DNA of 15,520 bases from an uncultured Lachnospiraceae bacterium (GTDB lineage Bacteria > Bacillota > Clostridia > Lachnospirales > Lachnospiraceae). Below, piece by piece: positions 1-6,346 of this stretch. Position 1 is the stretch's first letter, and each line of letters opens with the position of its first letter. Both the position numbers and the translations under genes were made by a program. Under the pieces are notes generated by a model. That model had not been told where the DNA came from. It saw only the letters and a list, made by a program, of their open reading frames with translations, and searched no databases. The stretch lies in NCBI GenBank assembly GCA_910588285.1, contig CAJUQB010000111.1, positions 1-15,520 of the forward strand. Reading direction: 5' to 3'.

Positions 1-1
1 T

Positions 2-106
2 GACATGGAAGGCATGAAGCATGACATGGAAGGCATGAAGCATGACATGGAAGGCGTGAAGCAGGACATAGCAGACATGAAGCAGGATATTAACGACGTG
101 AATCAA
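2..106 (+). repeat. 21-nt tandem repeat inside the coiled-coil gene
   Basis: Units at 2-22 and 23-43 are identical. Units at 44-64 and 65-85 differ at a few bases, and 86-106 is a diverged fifth unit. Each unit encodes seven residues, so changes in copy number keep the reading frame and only lengthen or shorten the coil. The array runs off the left edge of the window. Confidence 0.85.
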
Positions 107-298
107 AGGGTTACTAAGCTGGATATGATCCTTGACAATGAGATCCGTGTGAATATCCAGCGTGTGGCGGAAGGCCACCTTGACCTGTCCAGGAACCTGC
201 ATGATGCAATGAGACCCAGCAATGAGCAGGAGATGCTGGCCATCAAGGTCAGGATGCTGGAAAGCGACGTGAAGGATTTGAAGGCAAGATTTGCATAG
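2..298 (+). CDS. C-terminal part of a small coiled-coil protein (5'-partial)
   Basis: The reading frame is open to the window edge, so the true start probably lies upstream; the ATG at position 5 sits inside the repeat and has no visible ribosome site. About 98 residues are visible. Residues 1-35 are tandem seven-residue units of the type D-M-E-G-M-K-H, rich in Lys, Asp, Glu and Met, as expected for a helical coiled coil. A non-repetitive tail follows with I-A/V-E-G-H-L-D-L-S-R-like and M-L-E-S-D-V-K-D-L-K helices. There is no signal peptide or membrane segment in the visible part. From memory, small proteins of this type (variable coil plus an EGHLDL-type tail) occur in clostridia as hypothetical proteins without assigned function. 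An intrinsic terminator follows 14 bases after the stop, so this ends a transcript. Function not recognised. Confidence 0.75.
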   Translation, partial: DMEGMKHDMEGMKHDMEGVKQDIADMKQDINDVNQRVTKLDMILDNEIRVNIQRVAEGHLDLSRNLHDAMRPSNEQEMLAIKVRMLESDVKDLKARFA

Positions 299-311
299 TG
301 TAATCGAACCC

Positions 312-349
312 CCCGGTATCGGAGCAATTGCAGATACCGGGAGTTTTTT
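312..349 (+). terminator. Intrinsic terminator after the coiled-coil gene
   Basis: A perfect 9-bp stem (CCCGGTATC at 312-320, GATACCGGG at 333-341) is followed by AG and a run of six T. It lies 14 bases past the stop codon on the plus strand. Confidence 0.9.
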
Positions 350-544
350 GTTTCATTGGGATACATTAAAAAGCTTCTGATGTGAAAAAAATCGTTGCTA
401 TGAGCGTCCCCCGGGCCGTGAATCGTAACAAAAAGTCGTAATTGTGCTAAATAAAGGTAGAAATCAGAATATTTTTTGTGTAAAAGTCATGGTAAAATTA
501 ATTTAGCCATAAAAATATGCAATATGTTTCAGAGGAGGTACGCT

Positions 545-1474
545 ATGAGAATTGAGACCATAAAACTGTGGGAGAACCGGGATGACGTAGAGCTGACCAT
601 GTTCCTGCACCTGCCGGATGCATTCCTTCCCAACCCGGTGAAAAAGCCGGCTATGATTGCCTGTCCAGGAGGCGCCTATCAGAACTGTCCCCGCCATGGC
701 AATGAAGGAGATCCGGTGGCCATGACCTTTGCAGTGGACGGCTATCAGGCCTTTGTGCTGGAGTATAGCGTAGTGGAGCGGGCACCCAAGGGGAAGAGCC
801 TGTTTCCGGCCCAGCTCATTGACCTGGGAAAGGCCATCCTCACCATCAAGGAGCATGCCGACGAGTGGGGAGTTGACGGGGATAAGATCAGTATCTGCGG
901 ATTTTCCGCAGGGGCCCATCTGTGCAGCATGTATGCCACTACCTGGCACAACGGGATGCTGGCAGAGAAATTGGGGGCAGACACGGAAAGCTTCCGGATT
1001 ATGGCAGCAGTGCTGATTTATGGCCTCCATGACTACGTGCTCCAGGAGGAGTTCAATGAGGCCCATCCCAATTTTATTACGGCGCTTGACGGCAACACCC
1101 CGATTTTCGGGGCATCCCATCCGGATAAGGAGCTTCTTAAGGCATATAGCCCTGTCTGCCAGGCTACGGACAAGATGCCGCCGGTATTTTTGGCAGCCGC
1201 TACGGACGACGGCCTGGTTCCGGCCATGCACACCATCCGTATGGCGGAGAAGCTGCAGACCATCGGGGTTCCCTATGAGTGCCATCTGTTCCAATATGGG
1301 GAGCATGGTTTTTCCTTGGGCAGGAATATTTTTGAGCCCTTCAGGCAGGAGCTGGCCCATGCCTGCGCCCAGTGGGTGCCTCTGGCCAAGACCTTTTTGA
1401 TGCATTTGATTTCACCGGAAACATTAAAGGCGGAGGAAAATCCCTTTGCAGGTATGGAGCTGCCAGGAGTATAA
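545..1474 (+). CDS. Alpha/beta-hydrolase esterase (BD-FAE / acetyl-esterase-like)
   Basis: A 309-residue cytoplasmic serine hydrolase. The ATG at 545 was chosen because AGAGGAGGT at 531-539 precedes it; an in-frame ATG at 476 has no ribosome site and would add a tail not expected for the family. The oxyanion loop is C-P-G-G-A-Y (residues 40-45, the HGG-type position). The nucleophile elbow is G-F-S-A-G with Ser121, the acid is in A-T-D-D-G (Asp221 or Asp222), and the base is His254 in G-E-H-G-F. This order and spacing fit the Aes/BD-FAE esterase group that deacylates small esters or acylated sugars. No signal peptide or membrane segment is seen. It lies 52 bases upstream of a metallo-hydrolase gene, probably in one transcript. 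The substrate cannot be told from sequence; a short-chain ester or carbohydrate ester is the likeliest class. Confidence 0.88.
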   Translation: MRIETIKLWENRDDVELTMFLHLPDAFLPNPVKKPAMIACPGGAYQNCPRHGNEGDPVAMTFAVDGYQAFVLEYSVVERAPKGKSLFPAQLIDLGKAILTIKEHADEWGVDGDKISICGFSAGAHLCSMYATTWHNGMLAEKLGADTESFRIMAAVLIYGLHDYVLQEEFNEAHPNFITALDGNTPIFGASHPDKELLKAYSPVCQATDKMPPVFLAAATDDGLVPAMHTIRMAEKLQTIGVPYECHLFQYGEHGFSLGRNIFEPFRQELAHACAQWVPLAKTFLMHLISPETLKAEENPFAGMELPGV

Positions 1475-1526
1475 TTCTATAGAATATCAGGCGAAGCCTT
1501 GGAAGGAGGCGGAAGGGAGGAAGATT

Positions 1527-2387
1527 ATGAGTGATTTTTATCAGGTGATCCCGGCAGAGACGGGACATTACCGGATTACAGCTAAGGATATGGTGTTTAT
1601 GGATCTTTTCGTGGGCACCGGGAAAGCCCTTTTGTGGGACACCGGCTATGGCTATGGAGATCTGGCAGGGATCGTAAAGGAGCTGTCAGAGGGGAGGCCG
1701 TTGTACATTGTCAACAGCCATGGCCATCTGGACCATGCCTGCGGCAATTATCAGTTTGCGGAGGATATTTATATTCATGAGAGGGATCGAGGGCTGTGCC
1801 TGGAGCATACCGGCCAGGAGATGCGCCGGGGAGCCCTGAAAAATGCGGAGCACAATTTTAATTTCATGACCAAAGAGACGGAAAATATCCTGCCAAAGAC
1901 CATAGACCGGGAGCGCTATAACCATGGGGGCAGCGGAAGCTTAAGGTCCGTGAAGGAAGGAGATGTCTTTGCATTGGGCGGCATTACCCTGGAGGTCTTT
2001 GAATTGCCGGGCCATACTGGCGGCAGCATTGGACTATACTGGAAGGAGCGGGATATCCTGTTCTCCGGGGATGCCTTCAACCCCTTTGTCTGGCTGTTTA
2101 TGCCGGAGGCTTTGAAGCTTGAGGACTATCTTAATACCCTGCATAAGGCCCATGGGCTGGGCTTTACCCACTTTTATATGGCCCATAACCCGGGCCTGAC
2201 AGACAAAAAAGAGATCCTTACTTATATCCGGGCAGCAGAACAGGCAGATTTTGAAAAGGGCTTCCCCTTTGAGACGGATTTGGCTCCCGGGGTGGAGGCC
2301 AGGGTCTGCGCCCTGCCGGGCTATGGGCCCCAGGACTTTGACAAGCCGGGCTTTGCGGCAGTAGTTTTGTCCAAGGGACATTTATAA
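1527..2387 (+). CDS. Metallo-beta-lactamase-fold hydrolase (first copy)
   Basis: A 286-residue protein of the MBL-fold superfamily, a cytoplasmic dinuclear-metal hydrolase. The start at 1527 follows GGGAGG at 1515-1520; the longer frame from 1446 overlaps the upstream gene and lacks a ribosome site. All metal ligands are visible: H-G-H-L-D-H (His65, His67, Asp69, His70), G-H-T-G-G-S (His163), S-G-D (Asp182) and M-A-H (His220). The N-terminal D-T-G-Y-G-x-G motif precedes the metal site, as in glyoxalase-II or lactonase-like members. No signal peptide, so it is not a secreted beta-lactamase. It lies 52 bases after the esterase gene and is probably co-transcribed with it. It shares the D-T-G-Y-G-x-G-x-L motif with the second MBL gene at 3814, so the two are likely distant paralogues. 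Substrate unknown; a lactone, thioester or ester is possible. Confidence 0.88.
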   Translation: MSDFYQVIPAETGHYRITAKDMVFMDLFVGTGKALLWDTGYGYGDLAGIVKELSEGRPLYIVNSHGHLDHACGNYQFAEDIYIHERDRGLCLEHTGQEMRRGALKNAEHNFNFMTKETENILPKTIDRERYNHGGSGSLRSVKEGDVFALGGITLEVFELPGHTGGSIGLYWKERDILFSGDAFNPFVWLFMPEALKLEDYLNTLHKAHGLGFTHFYMAHNPGLTDKKEILTYIRAAEQADFEKGFPFETDLAPGVEARVCALPGYGPQDFDKPGFAAVVLSKGHL

Positions 2388-2434
2388 GAAAGACATGCTC
2401 TTGGGGCGGCAGGGTGGAGCTTATAAATCAGGAC

Positions 2435-2494
2435 ATTTTTTCGGGAAATAGCTGGGAAACAGGCATATCCCGGAAAAAATCAAGATGCTATAAT
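2435..2494 (+). promoter_or_regulatory. Candidate promoter and inverted repeat ahead of the glycosyltransferase gene
   Basis: A TGC-TATAAT extended -10 box lies at 2486-2494; no good -35 box is seen, which is common for extended -10 promoters. Just upstream, ATTTTTTCGGGA (2435-2446) and TCCCGGAAAAAAT (2468-2480) form an inverted repeat with one bulged base. This could be an operator, or a weak terminator for the upstream operon. The leader (2495-2598) also holds a GCTGCC/GGCAGC stem (2503-2508 with 2529-2534). Confidence 0.45.
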
Positions 2495-2598
2495 CAATAT
2501 GAGCTGCCGGAAAACGCCGTTTGTCTTAGGCAGCATCCATGAAAGCAGAAATAGTAAGAACTAAGATTTAAGAAAAACAGTAAAAGGAGGATATCATC

Positions 2599-3774
2599 AT
2601 GAAATTAGCTTATATTCCCATGGGAGCAACAGGTCACATCCTGGCTTCCCTTCCCATGGTAGGGGAACTGGTAAAAAAGGGTGCAGAGGTTCTTTATTTT
2701 GCACCGGAGCAGTACAGAGGACAGGTGGAACAGGCAGGGGTAAAGCATGTTCCTATGCCGGTGGTGGCAGGACAGGACAGCGTGGATGCCGGGGATGATT
2801 TCCTGGCAGGGATCCCCATGGTATTCCTGGGGGAGGCCCTGGGTGTCATTGACAGCATTCTGCCGGTTCTGGAGGCAGATAAGCCGGATGCCATCATTGC
2901 GGATGCGGTAGCTGTGGCAGGCCGGTTGGCAGCGTGGAAGTTAAATCTTCCTTTAATTATGATGTTTACCAGCTATACTGCCAATGAGCATTTTGCCATT
3001 GACCGGTTCTGGCCGGTATACCCGGACACCAACCCGGTCCGGGCCAAGGCATTGGAGGTGGCAAGAGGGCTCCAGGAGAAATTCGGCGGGCCGCTGCTCA
3101 CCTGTACCGAGATCTTCGAGGGCATCGGGGATTACAATATTGTGACCCAGCCCAAGAGCTTCCACCCGGCGGGGGATACCTTTGATGACGAGAGGTTCTT
3201 CTTTGCAGGGGCTCAGATCGCTCCCAGAGCGGAGAGCGGCACCTGGCAGCCGCCCGCGAACGGCAAGCCCCTGCTGTATACCTCCCTGGGCTCCCTGTTC
3301 AACAATTGGCCGGAGTTTTACCAGATGCTGTTCCCGGTGGTGAAGGATCTTGACATCAATGTGCTCTGCTCCATCGGCAAGGTCTTAAAGCCCGAGGACC
3401 TGGGGGAGATCCCGGAAAATGTCCAGGTGATGGCCTTTACACCCCAGCTCGAAGTGCTGGAGCACACGGATTATTTTTTTACCCATGCAGGAACCGGAAG
3501 CGCGATGGAAGCCCTGTACTATGGGGTTCCCTGCTTCTGCATTCCCCAGATGGATGAGCAGGTCTTTACGGCGGGCCGCATGGTGGAGCTGGGCGTAGCC
3601 TGCGCCTCCCTGACCAAGCCGGAGGTAACCCAGGAGGCGCTTCGGGAGAATTTAAAGCGTCTGATTAGCGATGATTCCTTCAAGAAGAATGCCCAGGCAA
3701 TGGCAGAAGAGATGCACACCAAGGGCGGCTGCGAGCGGGCGGCTCAGGCGGTGATCGACTTCCTGTCCAAATAA
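2599..3774 (+). CDS. MGT-family UDP-glycosyltransferase (macrolide glycosyltransferase-like)
   Basis: A 391-residue GT1/GT-B enzyme, the normal length for YjiC/MGT-type proteins, expected to move a sugar from a nucleotide donor to a small hydrophobic acceptor in the cytoplasm. The ATG follows AAAGGAGG at 2583-2590. The N-terminal acceptor domain begins with the family motif G-A-T-G-H-I; His13 is the expected catalytic base and Asp102 (A-D-A) a candidate partner. The C-terminal donor domain carries the plant/bacterial UGT signature in altered form: H-A-G-T-G-S (296-301), M-E-A-L, G-V-P (309-311) and P-Q-M-D-E-Q (316-321), where relatives usually have HGG and D-Q. No signal peptide. It is followed after 39 bases by the second MBL hydrolase and is likely co-transcribed with it. 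Members of this family inactivate macrolides or glycosylate plant phenolics; the acceptor here is unknown. Confidence 0.88.
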   Translation: MKLAYIPMGATGHILASLPMVGELVKKGAEVLYFAPEQYRGQVEQAGVKHVPMPVVAGQDSVDAGDDFLAGIPMVFLGEALGVIDSILPVLEADKPDAIIADAVAVAGRLAAWKLNLPLIMMFTSYTANEHFAIDRFWPVYPDTNPVRAKALEVARGLQEKFGGPLLTCTEIFEGIGDYNIVTQPKSFHPAGDTFDDERFFFAGAQIAPRAESGTWQPPANGKPLLYTSLGSLFNNWPEFYQMLFPVVKDLDINVLCSIGKVLKPEDLGEIPENVQVMAFTPQLEVLEHTDYFFTHAGTGSAMEALYYGVPCFCIPQMDEQVFTAGRMVELGVACASLTKPEVTQEALRENLKRLISDDSFKKNAQAMAEEMHTKGGCERAAQAVIDFLSK

Positions 3775-3813
3775 ATCACAATACTGTCAAAGAATCGAGA
3801 AGGGGGAATGGTT

Positions 3814-4671
3814 ATGAGCCAACAGCCAAGTCTGGAACAGATTTTTGGAAGCTATACGGCCTGGGAGGCCAAGGAGGGAACCTGGTTCCTGAATTTTATG
3901 AATGGCAGTGAGAACATGTACTTGCTGGAGGGGACAGACCGGGCACTTCTCATAGACACCGGCTATGGGGCCGGGAATCTGAAGGAGTTTGTGGAAAAGC
4001 TGACAGATAAGCCCCTGGTGGTGGTGAACACCCATTTCCACCCGGATCATTCTGCCGGGAACGGGGAATTTGAAGAGGTGGGGGTGGCAGAAGGCTGGAT
4101 CATTGACGAGCCCTCTGTTACAGGTGCTGGGGCTGTGCCCTTTGACCTTACAAAGCTTCCCCATCCGGATTACAGGAAACGGATCTTAAAGGATGGGGAT
4201 ACCATTGACTTAGGCGGGGGCCGGGTCATTGAAGTGTGGGAGGCCAGGCCCGCCCACTGCAACAGCAGCCTGTTTTTCCTGGATCGGAAGGAACGGCTGG
4301 TTTTTACCGGGGATGAGTATGAGAGCCAACAGACCATCATGTTTGATAACTCCAACAACCCGGAAGCACCCTATGATGTGAAGGAGCGGCTGGATCACCT
4401 TCAGGAAAATGCCCGGCGGATCCTGGCGGAATCGGATGCCTTTGACTGGGTGCTGCCCAACCACAACGGCTACCCGCTGACCAAGGCCTACCTGGAGGAT
4501 TACGTGGGGCTGGTGGATGCAGTTTACGCAGGAACGGCGGTGATTGAGGAAAAATTAAATCATCCTTATATTGAGATGGATCCCAAGGCAAAGGAGATGT
4601 GCCGGGTGCGCTATGGCCGGGTCAGCATCTTCATCCGGAAGGAAGACATCCGGAAGGTGTATGGGAAGTAG
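3814..4671 (+). CDS. Metallo-beta-lactamase-fold hydrolase (second copy)
   Basis: A 285-residue MBL-fold protein. Two in-frame ATGs exist (3808 and 3814); 3814 was preferred because AGGGGG at 3801-3806 sits only one base from 3808 but seven from 3814. The metal site is H-F-H-P-D-H (His74, His76, Asp78, His79), then His148 in R-P-A-H, Asp167 in T-G-D and His217 in P-N-H-N-G. The usual GHTxGS loop is changed to A-H-C-N-S-S, so substrate handling may differ from the copy at 1527. The D-T-G-Y-G-x-G-x-L motif is shared with that copy. There is no signal peptide. It is the last gene of the glycosyltransferase transcript, with a terminator about 60 bases downstream. It may process the glycosylated product or the same class of substrate, but that is inference. 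Confidence 0.87.
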   Translation: MSQQPSLEQIFGSYTAWEAKEGTWFLNFMNGSENMYLLEGTDRALLIDTGYGAGNLKEFVEKLTDKPLVVVNTHFHPDHSAGNGEFEEVGVAEGWIIDEPSVTGAGAVPFDLTKLPHPDYRKRILKDGDTIDLGGGRVIEVWEARPAHCNSSLFFLDRKERLVFTGDEYESQQTIMFDNSNNPEAPYDVKERLDHLQENARRILAESDAFDWVLPNHNGYPLTKAYLEDYVGLVDAVYAGTAVIEEKLNHPYIEMDPKAKEMCRVRYGRVSIFIRKEDIRKVYGK

Positions 4672-4729
4672 GGCTATTCCTGGAAGGTTCGCACCCACAG
4701 GTGCAGGGAGTTTGTAGTATAGAAGTAAA

Positions 4730-4760
4730 ACGGCATCGGACTATCCGAGGCCGTTTTTTT
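4730..4760 (+). terminator. Intrinsic terminator ending the glycosyltransferase/hydrolase operon
   Basis: The stem ACGGC-A-TCGGA (4730-4740) pairs with TCCGA-G-GCCGT (4744-4754) across one A/G mismatch, with a CTA loop and a run of seven T. Confidence 0.9.
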
Positions 4761-4837
4761 CGATCTTTCTCTCATAACAAGATATAACAAGGTGTGGCAA
4801 TCGAGAAATTGTGACATATGCGCGAATATATGATACT

Positions 4838-4999
4838 AGAGCGTGTTTGAAAATTCATTCCCGCCATCTGCACGCCCCACTTTGCGGTATATTTGGACCA
4901 AATTCAGGTTACATAGCCCGCTATGCGCCCTTCATTTGGCCCAAATCTCCCACAAAGTGTAACGCACAGCTGCCGGAAAGCAATTTTCAAACACGCTCT
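4838..4999. mobile_element. 162-bp near-palindromic MITE-like element
   Basis: Perfect 18-bp terminal inverted repeats start AGAGCGTGTTTGAAAATT at 4838-4855 and end with its complement at 4982-4999. The two halves keep pairing without gaps right through to the centre between 4918 and 4919 (CATAG at 4912-4916 against CTATG at 4921-4925); by eye about three quarters of the inner positions pair. It has no coding capacity of its own, although an open frame happens to run through it into padR. No clear target-site duplication is seen. The form fits a miniature inverted-repeat transposable element or a long hairpin repeat. Its right end is 19 bases from the padR -35 box. Confidence 0.75.
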
Positions 5000-5018
5000 G
5001 GAGGATTTCAAAAAATAC

Positions 5019-5047
5019 TTGACAATTACATCGAGGTTCGATATAAT
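5019..5047 (+). promoter_or_regulatory. Consensus sigma-A promoter of the padR operon
   Basis: TTGACA at 5019-5024 and TATAAT at 5042-5047 are separated by exactly 17 bases. Both boxes match the consensus fully. Confidence 0.9.
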
Positions 5048-5074
5048 ATACATCGAGGATCGATATATCGAGGT
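5030..5074 (+). promoter_or_regulatory. Repeated ATCGAGG sites, likely PadR operator
   Basis: ATCGA-GGT-TCGAT (5030-5042) and ATCGA-GGA-TCGAT (5052-5064) are palindromes with a 3-bp centre, each followed by ATA. A third half-site, ATCGAGGT, lies at 5067-5074. The start-to-start distances are 22 and 15 bases. They cover the spacer, the -10 box and the transcription start region, where a repressor would block initiation. PadR proteins commonly repress their own operon; assignment to this PadR is inference. Confidence 0.65.
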
Positions 5075-5092
5075 GGAATGGTGAGGATGCCT

Positions 5093-5416
5093 ATGAATAG
5101 TAAAATAAAAAGAATTTATGTACCTATGACAGAAAGCGGCTTTTACATTTTATTCTGTCTCCAACAACCTCAGCATGGCTACGGAATTAGTCAGCAGGTC
5201 AGGAAAATGACAGGTGGAGAGTTAATCATTAGTGCAGGAACAATGTACGGAACGCTTTCTAAAATGGAAAAAGATGGCTTAATTGTTTTTGAGAGAGAGG
5301 AAGAAAAAAGAAAACTTTATCGAATTACCGAACTCGGAAAAGAAATCTTACATCTTGAGATTAAACGTATAGAGCGATTGTATAAGAACAGTAAAGGAGA
5401 GGAAATAAATGAATAA
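5093..5416 (+). CDS. PadR-family transcriptional regulator
   Basis: A 107-residue winged-helix DNA-binding protein of the short PadR type. Y-I-L-F-C-L begins helix 1, H-G-Y-G (28-31) is the family hallmark, and A-G-T-M-Y-G-T-L-S-K-M-E-K-D-G (48-62) is the recognition helix. The wing E-E-E-K-R-K-L-Y-R-I-T-E-L-G (69-82) and a short C-terminal dimerisation helix follow. The start is uncertain: ATGs at 5078, 5087 and 5093 are in frame. 5093 is favoured by GTGAGG at 5081-5086 with six bases of spacing and by family length. The frame open from 4811 crosses the palindromic element and is not the real start. The gene overlaps the DUF2812 gene by 8 bases, a standard PadR/DUF2812 pairing in Firmicutes. 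It probably represses its own promoter through the ATCGAGG repeats. Confidence 0.87.
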   Translation: MNSKIKRIYVPMTESGFYILFCLQQPQHGYGISQQVRKMTGGELIISAGTMYGTLSKMEKDGLIVFEREEEKRKLYRITELGKEILHLEIKRIERLYKNSKGEEINE

Positions 5417-5960
5417 CAAAAAAACGGTAATACGCTTTTTTACCATTGCAGATTATGAAGAGGAAGAAATTTGGTTGCATAATCAGCATATGAATGGCTG
5501 GAGACTGGTAAAAATGATTCCCCCTTGTTTCTATATTTTCGAAAAGTGTACGCCGGCGGAAGTAGCATACCGACTGGATTATAAAAACAATTCGGAAACC
5601 AGTAACTATTTCCAAATTTTTAGAGATTACGGTTGGGAATATATTGGTCATTGTGTCGGATGGCTGTATTTTCGTAAACCGTCAACAGAGATGGATTCTG
5701 AGGGTGATGGCGAAATATTTTCCGATAATGAATCAAGAATAGATATGATCGACCATGTGGTAAGAACTCGTTTTCTTCCAATTTTAGTAATCTTTCTATG
5801 CTGCGTTCTTCCGAATTTGATAAGAAGCATAGAAACCGATGACCCATTTACAACCGTGCTCACCGTGTTCTTTGCAATCATGACCCTGCTAGATATTTAT
5901 CTGATTGTTTATTGTGGTTTGAAATTGCGAACGTTAAGGAAAAAATATCGAAATGATTAA
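5409..5960 (+). CDS. DUF2812 membrane protein
   Basis: A 183-residue protein. The N-terminal soluble domain carries the DUF2812 signature: E-E-E-E-I-W-L (17-23), M-N-G-W-R-L (28-33), Y-I-F-E-K (42-46), R-L-D-Y (55-58) and D-Y-G-W-E-Y-I-G-H-C-x-G-W-L-Y-F-R-K (73-90). Two hydrophobic segments follow at about 122-139 and 147-171, then a basic tail, so the domain is probably anchored in the membrane. Translation starts at an ATG within the end of padR, behind AAGGAGAGG. The family is usually paired with PadR and is thought to act with it in sensing envelope conditions, but no biochemical role is established. Base composition is clearly more AT-rich than in the enzyme genes upstream. Confidence 0.85.
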   Translation: MNNKKTVIRFFTIADYEEEEIWLHNQHMNGWRLVKMIPPCFYIFEKCTPAEVAYRLDYKNNSETSNYFQIFRDYGWEYIGHCVGWLYFRKPSTEMDSEGDGEIFSDNESRIDMIDHVVRTRFLPILVIFLCCVLPNLIRSIETDDPFTTVLTVFFAIMTLLDIYLIVYCGLKLRTLRKKYRND

Positions 5961-5986
5961 AGTTATCCTGAAATCATAAGACATGA

Positions 5987-6021
5987 AGTCTCCTACAAGA
6001 TTTTTCGTCTCACAGGAGACT
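5987..6021. terminator. Weak hairpin after the DUF2812 gene, possible terminator
   Basis: AGTCTCCT (5987-5994) pairs with AGGAGACT (6014-6021) around a 19-base loop that contains a T-run. No T-run follows the stem, so this is a weak terminator candidate only. Apart from it, I see nothing between 5961 and the flavodoxin remnant at 6096. Confidence 0.3.
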
Positions 6022-6095
6022 GCTGCATCCGGATGGAAAAATCAGAAACGAAAATGATTAGTCCCTTTTGACTCCCGAATCCTTAAATATATAAT

Positions 6096-6230
6096 TCATT
6101 TCCTTTTCTTACTGAACAGGCTTTTTTTATTGCTAATGCTGATTGCCGTGAATACCCATGCTTGAGCTATAACTTCTGCGACTTTACCAGTTCCTCCTGT
6201 TGGACTGAAAACAATTTGTGAAACTTTCAT
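6096..6230 (-). pseudogene. Truncated flavodoxin-like gene (N-terminal remnant)
   Basis: The minus-strand frame starts at ATG (6230-6228) behind AGGAGG (6243-6238) with seven bases of spacing. It encodes only 44 residues before TGA at 6098-6096. The first 25 residues, including I-V-F-S-P-T-G-G-T-G-K-V-A (6-18), match the FMN phosphate-binding loop at the start of flavodoxins and of flavodoxin/ferredoxin fusion proteins (EFR1-like). The rest of the fold (normally 140 residues or more) is absent; after Trp25 the sequence becomes a short unrelated basic tail ending K-K-R-K. Promoter and ribosome site are intact, so a short peptide may still be made. It is divergent from the Rrf2-type regulator at 6347, which presumably controlled the intact gene. 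The alternative, a genuine small protein, is less likely given the motif. Confidence 0.7.
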
Positions 6231-6263
6231 ATCTGTTCCTCCTGTAATTTTTAGATTTACACC

Positions 6264-6292
6264 ATTATAGCAATCTTTTGGTGTAATGTCAA
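6264..6292 (-). promoter_or_regulatory. Consensus promoter of the flavodoxin remnant
   Basis: On the minus strand, TTGACA (6292-6287) and TATAAT (6269-6264) have a 17-base spacer and consensus boxes. Confidence 0.85.
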
Positions 6293-6304
6293 GATTTACA
6301 CCAA
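6278..6304. promoter_or_regulatory. 27-bp inverted-repeat operator between flavodoxin remnant and Rrf2-type gene
   Basis: TTGGTGTAA (6278-6286) and TTACACCAA (6296-6304) form perfect 9-bp arms around a 9-base spacer centred at 6291. The site covers the -35 boxes of both divergent promoters. A further half-site, TTACACCA, lies at 6257-6264 beside the leftward -10 box. The layout suits an autoregulating dimeric repressor, most simply the adjacent Rrf2-type protein. Confidence 0.75.
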
Positions 6305-6323
6305 TGCGGATATATGGTACAAT
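6295..6323 (+). promoter_or_regulatory. Promoter of the Rrf2-type regulator
   Basis: TTTACA (6295-6300) and TACAAT (6318-6323) are spaced 17 bases apart. The -35 box overlaps the right arm of the inverted-repeat operator. Confidence 0.75.
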
Positions 6324-6346
6324 TTCAAAAAGAAAGGAGAAGCGCC

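Noticed and set aside
476..544. Upstream ATG giving a longer esterase
   Set aside because: No ribosome site precedes 476, while AGAGGAGGT stands just before the ATG at 545.
503..1405. Long minus-strand open frame opposite the esterase gene
   Set aside because: It is a shadow of the plus-strand gene, which has a catalytic triad and ribosome site; the minus frame shows no family motif or start signal.
4811..5092. Extended N terminus of PadR
   Set aside because: The extra frame runs through the palindromic element and the padR promoter, so it is upstream of transcription start.
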